A DNA stretch of 64,000 nucleotides from Marinobacter sp. SS21. GTDB taxonomy: Bacteria; Pseudomonadota; Gammaproteobacteria; Pseudomonadales; Oleiphilaceae. The notes below the pieces were generated by a model, which was not told where the DNA came from, did no database searches, and saw only the letters and a program-made list of their open reading frames with translations. Within the stretch, counting starts at the first letter, position 1. Every line of letters starts with the position of its first letter. Below, piece after piece: positions 58,811 through 64,000 of this stretch. A program made the translations under genes and the position numbers. Location of the stretch: positions 62,001 through 126,000 of the forward strand of contig NZ_JAQNDA010000007.1 in NCBI RefSeq assembly GCF_028369065.1, read 5' to 3'.

Positions 58811-59647
58811 TTACGACAACAACCCCAATTGCAGCCGCCCCAGCTGTTCGACCAGCGCCGGCTCCGTCTTGCCTCGCAGCGCCTCAAAGCGCGCCCAATC
58901 TTCTGGCGCGGCGGTCCGGCGAATCCGCTCGGCCAACTCAGCCATGGCACCATGCAACTCCCCGGTCGCCTCGCCCGTCAGCCACAGTACGCTGAGGCCG
59001 TGGAAGAGGCGACTGACCGCGTCGGCATCCGACCCTAACGGCTCCGGTTCGTGCAGGCCCGCCAGATGGTAGCCCTGCTCCGCCTTGCTGATCAGGTTGA
59101 CAAAAAGCGGTATCTGCTCGGCGACCAAGGCGGCCCAGTGCAACAGGCGCGATTCGTGCCCGGACACCAATTCAAACTCCAGCTCACACAAGGGCATGGC
59201 CTTACCAGCCGCTTTGATTTCACCTTGGTCGAAGGCGCATTCAATCACTGCCTCGCCATCGTCCAGCATCACCACCCGGCGCTGGAAATTGGTTTCGAAC
59301 ACCGCGGACAGCTCGGCCAGATTCAGGCGGCCCGCCAGAGGGGTATCTGTCAGCAGCTCCAGGTTCAGGAATTCACCGCTCAGCGGCCACTCCCATTCCT
59401 GGCGGCGATGAGCACCGTTGACGAACTCGCCCTGGGTTTTCAGGGTCTGGATATAGCGCTCACCCGCCTGCCGCACCCGCAGAGCCGCCCGCTGGTGATT
59501 CAGGTCCGCCGTCGGGGTGTCGTAATAGGTGTTGATCAGCCATTTGGTGACGCCGGCCGTTGCCTGCGGTAGTGATGAGAGCCAATGATAGGCGGATTCT
59601 GAGGCTTCGGGGCTGAGAGTGAGCTTGATTTCGAGTTCTTGGGGCAT
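58811..59647 (-). CDS. CYTH domain inorganic triphosphatase (YgiF-like, without full CHAD)
   Basis: 278 residues from ATG 59647 (MPQELEIKLTLSPEASESAY). The signature ExExK reads ELEIK. Further tunnel residues: INTYYDTPTADLNHQRAALR, RVRQAGERYIQTLKTQG and RRQEWEWPL. Family relatives such as E. coli YgiF carry a CHAD domain after CYTH (433 residues in total); here only a short helical tail (LFHGLSVLWLTGEATGELHG) remains, so CHAD is truncated or absent. Likely hydrolyses inorganic tripolyphosphate. Confidence 0.87.
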   Translation of the reverse strand: MPQELEIKLTLSPEASESAYHWLSSLPQATAGVTKWLINTYYDTPTADLNHQRAALRVRQAGERYIQTLKTQGEFVNGAHRRQEWEWPLSGEFLNLELLTDTPLAGRLNLAELSAVFETNFQRRVVMLDDGEAVIECAFDQGEIKAAGKAMPLCELEFELVSGHESRLLHWAALVAEQIPLFVNLISKAEQGYHLAGLHEPEPLGSDADAVSRLFHGLSVLWLTGEATGELHGAMAELAERIRRTAAPEDWARFEALRGKTEPALVEQLGRLQLGLLS

Positions 59648-59687
59648 GGCAAACCTGTCAGAAAGGTGATTTGCCGCCAGCATACCG

Positions 59688-59716
59688 AAAAAAAACGGCG
59701 ACCCGAAGGCCGCCGT
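59688..59716 (-). terminator. Rho-independent terminator after porin gene
   Basis: On the minus strand a stem ACGGCGGCC-TTCG-GGTCGCCGT (one G-T pair, UUCG tetraloop) is followed by eight T, about 30 bases past the porin stop. Confidence 0.92.
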
Positions 59717-59745
59717 CTCATTACGTATTTAGGTCTAGGCCAGAC

Positions 59746-60732
59746 TTAGAATACGTAGGTAGCACCCAGGGCTACGCCAGTCTGCTCAACTTCGTTGTTG
59801 CTGTCGAGCTCTGCGTCGATCCACTCGCCCTCAATGTACACGTACATGTTGTCGGACAGATTGTGCAGGGCTTGAGCCAGGATGCGATTGACTTCCAGAT
59901 CGTTATCGAAGTCAGCAAACTCGTAGGCCAGAGCGAAGTTGTTGGCACCCATGCTGTAAACACCCAGCAGAGAAGCCTTGTCAACGCCATCTTTCACGGT
60001 TTCAAAAGCGGCAGACACAGTCAATGCGTCCAACTTCTGAATGACTGAAATACCGTAGGCGTTTTCATTGTTAATGGTCAGCTCAACACCGTCATAAACT
60101 TCGATTTCATCAACGCCATCGTTGGAATCCACACCTACTGCAATCGTGGTGGAGTCGCCCAGGGAGTAGGCCGCAGTCAGCACGAACGGCTGGCTCTTGC
60201 TGCCCTTGCCTTTGTCATCGTCTTCACCGTTGATTTGCACACCACCGCTCAGCACCAGGCCACCGAAGGAGGGGGATGAGTACTGAATCATGTCGCCTTC
60301 GCCAGTGACACCCAGATCACCAACGCCGTAGAACTCGAAGTAGTCGTTGTAGTTGATGGCATCTTCGTACACAGTGTCGTCAGAACCGCCCCACACTTTA
60401 CCGAAGTCGCCTTTCAGGCCGACGTAGGCTTCGTCCAGGGAACCCAGACCGTTGCTGGAGGACTTGTCGTCAGCGTCGAATTCCAGCTCGGCCTTGAAGA
60501 AGCCTTCCAGGCCCGGGGCGATCTCGTGGCTGCCTTTCAGGCCGATGGTGGAGCCGTTGTCTTGGAACTCGTAGCTGTTGCCGCTAGAAGTAACGCCAAG
60601 AATGGTGGCTTCAGCATCTGAGTAAGAAGTGGCGAGCTGAATGTTACCGTATACGGTGGCTTCGGCGGCGACTGCGTTGGCAGAAACGACAGAAGCGGCT
60701 GCAATAGCAGATGCGATGAGCGTCTTTTTCAT
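59746..60732 (-). CDS. Gram-negative general porin
   Basis: 328-residue outer-membrane beta-barrel protein. Signal peptide MKKTLIASAIAAASVVSANA, mature start about EATVYGNIQLATSY; a gram-negative porin motif (DNGSTIGLKGSHEIAPGLEG), alternating strands, acidic loops and the C-terminal Phe (GATYVF) needed for BAM assembly. Shine-Dalgarno AAGGAAG is well placed. Low rare-codon content suggests strong expression. Ended by the UUCG terminator at 59688. Confidence 0.93.
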   Translation of the reverse strand: MKKTLIASAIAAASVVSANAVAAEATVYGNIQLATSYSDAEATILGVTSSGNSYEFQDNGSTIGLKGSHEIAPGLEGFFKAELEFDADDKSSSNGLGSLDEAYVGLKGDFGKVWGGSDDTVYEDAINYNDYFEFYGVGDLGVTGEGDMIQYSSPSFGGLVLSGGVQINGEDDDKGKGSKSQPFVLTAAYSLGDSTTIAVGVDSNDGVDEIEVYDGVELTINNENAYGISVIQKLDALTVSAAFETVKDGVDKASLLGVYSMGANNFALAYEFADFDNDLEVNRILAQALHNLSDNMYVYIEGEWIDAELDSNNEVEQTGVALGATYVF

Positions 60733-61289
60733 GTTGCGTCTTCCTTTAGTGAGTTAACTCAGGTTTTAGCGTCTTCGGGTTCAACCCGTTTTTTTTAATG
60801 ACTTCAACAATCAAGCCAGGAACGCGCCCGATTGTGTGTCGTAAAGATGTCACTTTGATGACAAATAGTAAATGACGACTTAAGTTTTAATCCAAGCCAA
60901 GAGCCAGCGTCTACAACTCCGTTCCACCCGGCCGCTGCACTCGCGTGAGCTTCCCCGGATCGGATACATTTCAGAGACGGCAGCACCGTTCCCTTAAAGG
61001 TCAGCCAGTTACAAGGCTTTATTAAAGCGCTTAATGATGAAAACGTTTTAATACAACGCTTTCTCATTTGCAAATATTAATACCGGATTTTTTAGTCCGT
61101 TTTGTGACAGTTCGCTATGCTTTTATAGCGCTCTTTCGCAAGAGGCAGGTATACAAACAAAGGACCAAGAACCTATTCCTGCATAAATTTCAATAATATA
61201 CAAAAAAATTAGCGCGCCAAGCGCGCGCCACCCCCCGAAAATGCATCGGCTCGTGCACCAAAGTTGTCCCGTTATGACTGAGCGGATGC
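60733..61289. other. 557-bp AT-rich intergenic region upstream of porin
   Basis: Leader region of the porin gene. It contains a hairpin cgggtt-c-aacccg at 60776-60788 followed by eight T on the plus strand (preceded by A8 when read as porin mRNA). A GC palindrome-like patch gcgcgccaagcgcgcgc occurs near 61212. An 89-codon minus-strand frame (60804-61073) lies inside but has no support as a gene. I found no sRNA or OmpR/Crp site I can defend. Confidence 0.5.
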
Positions 61290-61745
61290 TTAGCTTTCAG
61301 GCGGGCTCTCAAGCAGGAAGGTCACCGGGCCATCATTGACCAAAGAAACCTGCATGTCCGCCCCGAACACCCCTTCGCCCACCCGGTCTGCCCCCAAGTC
61401 CTGGCGAGCCATTTCAACGAAGGCAAGGTACAGCGATTCGGCCAGCTCCGGCGCAGCCGCCGTGGAAAAACCAGGACGGGTGCCAGAGCCGGTATCAGCC
61501 GCGAGAGTAAATTGAGGCACCACCAGAAGAGATCCGGAGATATCCCGGACACTGCGATTCATTCGGCCCTGGTCGTCGGGGAAAACGCGATAGGAGAGAA
61601 TCTTTCGGCAAAGTTCGGAGGCCTGGCGCTCGCTGTCATGGCGCTCCACACCCAACAACAACAAAAGGCCTGTCGGAATCTCGGCGACCAGCTCCTGATG
61701 AACCACAACGCTGGCCTGAGTAACTCGCTGGATAAGGCCTTTCAT
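61290..61745 (-). CDS. dtd: D-aminoacyl-tRNA deacylase
   Basis: Removes D-amino acids from mischarged tRNA. 151 residues from ATG 61745 (MKGLIQRVTQASVVVHQELV); the frame opens at 61805. Family motifs: LLLLGVERHDSERQASELCR, KILSYRVFPDDQGRMNRSV, QFTLAADTGSGTRPGFSTAA and the C-terminal MQVSLVNDGPVTFLLE, the Gly-cisPro loop. The E. coli SQFTL motif appears as PQFTL here, so the Ser is replaced by Pro. Likely cotranscribed with pip (66-base gap). Confidence 0.95.
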   Translation of the reverse strand: MKGLIQRVTQASVVVHQELVAEIPTGLLLLLGVERHDSERQASELCRKILSYRVFPDDQGRMNRSVRDISGSLLVVPQFTLAADTGSGTRPGFSTAAAPELAESLYLAFVEMARQDLGADRVGEGVFGADMQVSLVNDGPVTFLLESPPES

Positions 61746-61811
61746 GTTTCCTCTGTGCTCGGTTTTGGATGCAGCGATTCTAACCGCCGCCTCCATCACC
61801 CGCAACAGATC

Positions 61812-62774
61812 TTACTGAGAATCGTTTACCGCCTTGGCCGCCACCTCATCTACCGCTCGCAGCAAAGCGTCGACGATGGCCGGTTCCGACGCCGAATGAC
61901 CGGCATCGCGAATGATCCTCAAGTCCGCCCCCGGCCAGGCCTTGCTAAGCGCCAGCGCGTTGTCCAATGGGCACACCATGTCATAGCGGCCGTGGACGAT
62001 GATGCCGGGGATACCCTCCAACGCAGGTGCGTTACGGAGAATCTGGTCCGGCTCCAGGAAGGAATGATTCATGAAATAGTGGCATTCGATGCGAGCCAGC
62101 GCGATCGCCACGTGGGGATGACCGAAGTGGTCCACCACCGACGGGTTGGGGTGCAAGGTGGCGCAGCGCCCCTCCCACACGGCCCAGGCTTTTGCCGCCT
62201 GAATCTGTTCCAACTCGTTACTGCTGGTCAGGCGCTGATAATAGGCGCTCACCAGATCACCTCGCTCATCGACCGGTATCGGCGCCAGGAAATCTTCCCA
62301 GTAATCCGGAAATACCCGGCTGGCGCCCTCCTGATAGAACCAGTGAATATCCTGGGGCCGACAGAGGAAGATTCCCCGCAGCACCAACCCCATCACCCGG
62401 TCGGGATGGGTCTCGGCGTAGACCAGACTGAGGGTTGACCCCCAGCTGCCACCGAACAGCAGCCAGCGGTCGATGCCCAGGAATTCCCTCACCCGCTCCA
62501 TATCCGCCACCAGATCCGCCGTGGCATTCCCGTCCAGTTCCGCCAGCGGCGTGGAACGACCGGCACCACGTTGGTCCAGCAGGATGATGCGATAACGCTC
62601 GGCATCAAAGAAGCGACGATAGTACTCCTCGCAGCCCCCCCCAGGTCCGCCATGCACCACCAGGATCGGAAGGCCTGCCGGATTTCCGCATTCCTCCAGG
62701 TACAACTCGTGGGGCGGGGCCACCTTCAAGCGGTGACGGGCATTGGGCTGTATTTCCGGATAGAGATTGAGCAT
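61812..62774 (-). CDS. pip: Proline iminopeptidase
   Basis: Alpha/beta hydrolase releasing N-terminal Pro. 320 residues from ATG 62774 (MLNLYPEIQPNARHRLKVAP); an upstream ATG at 62855 would add 27 residues through a REP copy side and is rejected. Motifs: VVHGGPGGGCEEYYRRFFDA (oxyanion), DQRGAGRSTP, nucleophile GGSWGSTLSLVYA, and GRYDMVCPLDNA with DAGHSASE (acid and His). Full length. Confidence 0.94.
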   Translation of the reverse strand: MLNLYPEIQPNARHRLKVAPPHELYLEECGNPAGLPILVVHGGPGGGCEEYYRRFFDAERYRIILLDQRGAGRSTPLAELDGNATADLVADMERVREFLGIDRWLLFGGSWGSTLSLVYAETHPDRVMGLVLRGIFLCRPQDIHWFYQEGASRVFPDYWEDFLAPIPVDERGDLVSAYYQRLTSSNELEQIQAAKAWAVWEGRCATLHPNPSVVDHFGHPHVAIALARIECHYFMNHSFLEPDQILRNAPALEGIPGIIVHGRYDMVCPLDNALALSKAWPGADLRIIRDAGHSASEPAIVDALLRAVDEVAAKAVNDSQ

Positions 62775-62858
62775 GGTGCAGAGCCACCGACCAGTGTGTA
62801 AACCTGCATGGAGTATGGCACGAAAACCCAGGTCTCGCCGTGCAGGCGCGTTCACCCC

Positions 62859-62891
62859 GTAGGATGCCGGTGAGCGCAGCGAACCGCATCA
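62859..62891. repeat. Single REP-family copy
   Basis: An inverted copy of the dispersed REP unit (gtaggatgccggtgagcgca with gcgaaccgcatca), matching 58728-58760 at almost all positions. It lies between pip and the typA terminator. Confidence 0.85.
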
Positions 62892-62954
62892 GCAGCAGCC
62901 AGGCAAACCTACGGGCACGACGCGATTCAGCAAGCCTCTCCAGCATCCTCCAAG

Positions 62955-62989
62955 AACCAAAAAAAGGGGCCGAAGCCCCTTTTTTGGTT
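62955..62989. terminator. Terminator after typA
   Basis: Near-perfect inverted repeat aaccaaaaaaaggggc-cgaa-gccccttttttggtt with A and T runs on both sides, 24 bases past the typA stop. It can act in both directions. Confidence 0.88.
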
Positions 62990-63012
62990 GCGCTATTTGG
63001 TTGCGCTCAACC

Positions 63013-64000
63013 TTACTTCTTGTAAGCCCGGCGACGCTCATTTTCCTTGAGCAGCTTCTTGCGCACCCGAATGGATTCCGGAGTCACTTCCACCAGCTCG
63101 TCATCGTCGATGAACTCCAACGCCTGCTCCAGGGTCATCCGAATCGGCGGTGTCAGCATGATGTTCTCATCGGAACCGGAGGCACGAATGTTGGTGAGCT
63201 GCTTGGCTTTGGTCGGGTTCACCACCAGGTCGTTATCCCTGCTGTGAATACCGATCACGATACCCTCATAGACCTCGGTACCCGGATCGATGAACAGCCG
63301 GCCGCGATCCTGCAGACTGAACAGGGCATAGCCCAGTGCCTTGCCATCGACCATGGACACCAGCACGCCGTTGATCCGGTGCTCGATATCGCCGCCCTTC
63401 ACCGGGCCGTAATGATCGAATACGTTGGTGAGGATGCCAGTACCGGAGGTCATGGTCAGGAACTGGCTGCGGAAACCAATCAGGCCACGGGCCGGCATGA
63501 TGAACTCCATGCGAGTACGGCCGCGACCGTCCGGCACCATGTTCTTCATTTCGGCGCGACGCTCACCCATGACTTCCATGATGGAACCCTGGTGCTGATC
63601 CTCGACATCGATCACCACGAACTCGTACGGCTCCTGAATCTCGCCGTCGACCTCCCGCTGCACCACCTCCGGACGGGACACACCCAGCTCAAAGCCTTCA
63701 CGGCGCATGGTTTCGATCAACACCGACAGGTGCAACTCACCACGACCGGAGACCTTGAACTTCTCGGAGGTTTCGCCCTGCTCGACCCGCAGCGCCACGT
63801 TGTGCAACAGCTCCTTGTCGAGACGCTCTTTGATGTTGCGGCTGGTGACAAATTTGCCTTCCTTGCCGGCAAACGGCGAATCGTTGACCTGGAAGGTCAT
63901 ACTGACCGTCGGCTCGTCCACGGTCAGCGCGGGCAGCCCTTCCGGGTTCTGCGGATCACACAGGGTATCGGAGATAAACAGCTCACCGATGCCGCTGATG
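63013..64000 (-). CDS. typA: Ribosome-associated GTPase TypA/BipA (N-terminus cut by window edge)
   Basis: Translational GTPase of stress and cold adaptation. Only the C-terminal 328 codons lie in the window; the G domain is beyond base 64000. The visible part starts ISGIGELFISDTLCDPQNPE and includes VDEPTVSMTFQVNDSPFAGK, RGELHLSVLIETMRREGFEL, MEFIMPARGLIGFRSQFLTM and LTPPIRMTLEQALEFIDDDE, ending RRKLLKENERRRAYKK-like basic residues. These identify TypA rather than LepA or EF-G. Confidence 0.96.
   Translation of the reverse strand, partial: ISGIGELFISDTLCDPQNPEGLPALTVDEPTVSMTFQVNDSPFAGKEGKFVTSRNIKERLDKELLHNVALRVEQGETSEKFKVSGRGELHLSVLIETMRREGFELGVSRPEVVQREVDGEIQEPYEFVVIDVEDQHQGSIMEVMGERRAEMKNMVPDGRGRTRMEFIMPARGLIGFRSQFLTMTSGTGILTNVFDHYGPVKGGDIEHRINGVLVSMVDGKALGYALFSLQDRGRLFIDPGTEVYEGIVIGIHSRDNDLVVNPTKAKQLTNIRASGSDENIMLTPPIRMTLEQALEFIDDDELVEVTPESIRVRKKLLKENERRRAYKK

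Noticed and set aside
60804..61073. 89-codon minus-strand frame upstream of the porin
   Set aside because: No Shine-Dalgarno, no recognisable family and AT-rich intergenic setting; probably chance.

Overview
This window is a GC-rich chromosomal segment of a Gram-negative gammaproteobacterium. The gene order closely follows the Pseudomonas/Marinobacter pattern: aroB-aroK-pilQPONM | ponA, maeB, rpmE, priA, argS-SPOR-hslVU-DUF971, ptsP-rppH, yqiA-cpdA-DUF1249-nudF | thiC | tolC, and an LPS-core locus ending at ilvE-glnE. I favour a marine Marinobacter-like organism, because the synteny fits and a classic general porin is present. This is inference from content and order, not from a database search. 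I saw no rRNA, tRNA, CRISPR array, insertion sequence or prophage.

Layout. 1-6.6 kb (minus): shikimate pathway genes aroB (partial) and aroK, then the type IV pilus assembly operon pilMNOPQ. 6.8-9.2 kb (plus): penicillin-binding protein 1A. 9.3-11.1 kb (minus): malic enzyme and ribosomal protein L31. 11.35-18.5 kb (plus): replication restart helicase PriA, ArgS, an FtsN-like SPOR protein, the HslVU protease behind a good sigma-32-like promoter, and a DUF971 protein. 18.5-22.8 kb (minus): a patatin-like protein with an altered nucleophile motif, PtsP and RppH. 23-24.4 kb (plus): a HAD phosphatase and an imelysin-like lipoprotein. 24.4-30.9 kb (minus): RlmI, GcvH, the YqiA-CpdA-DUF1249-NudF group, and ThiC behind a TPP riboswitch. 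31.3-32.6 kb: TolC.

32.7-53.4 kb is a large lipopolysaccharide core/outer-core locus. It holds WaaA, two LpxL/HtrB-type acyltransferases, an ELM1-like protein, many GT4/GT2 glycosyltransferases, three different LPS-kinase-fold proteins, an O-antigen ligase-like protein, a GT32 enzyme, a GT9 heptosyltransferase and a DUF6165 protein. Its middle (about 43.3-50.6 kb) is visibly more AT-rich and looks like an exchanged cassette. A plus-strand pair in it encodes an FrhB/FdhB-like Fe-S protein and a polysaccharide pyruvyl transferase. A minus-strand set encodes GT2, a ParB/Srx-like protein, GT32, a ligase and a kinase. The left junction preserves a 33-codon 5' remnant (43231-43332) of a gene whose intact homologue sits inside the cassette in the opposite orientation (47150-47815). 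I regard this as the most informative accessory signal in the window.

53.5-64 kb: IlvE, GlnE, a two-TM potassium channel with an unusual RCK-like domain, a CYTH triphosphatase, a general porin, Dtd, proline iminopeptidase and the C-terminal half of TypA/BipA. A dispersed REP-type palindrome family occurs at 52.6-52.8, 58.67-58.76 and 62.86 kb. A nested 21-bp perfect inverted repeat lies at 52824-52929. I found no clear previously undescribed defence or mobile system; the novelty is concentrated in the LPS cassette and the structured intergenic DNA.
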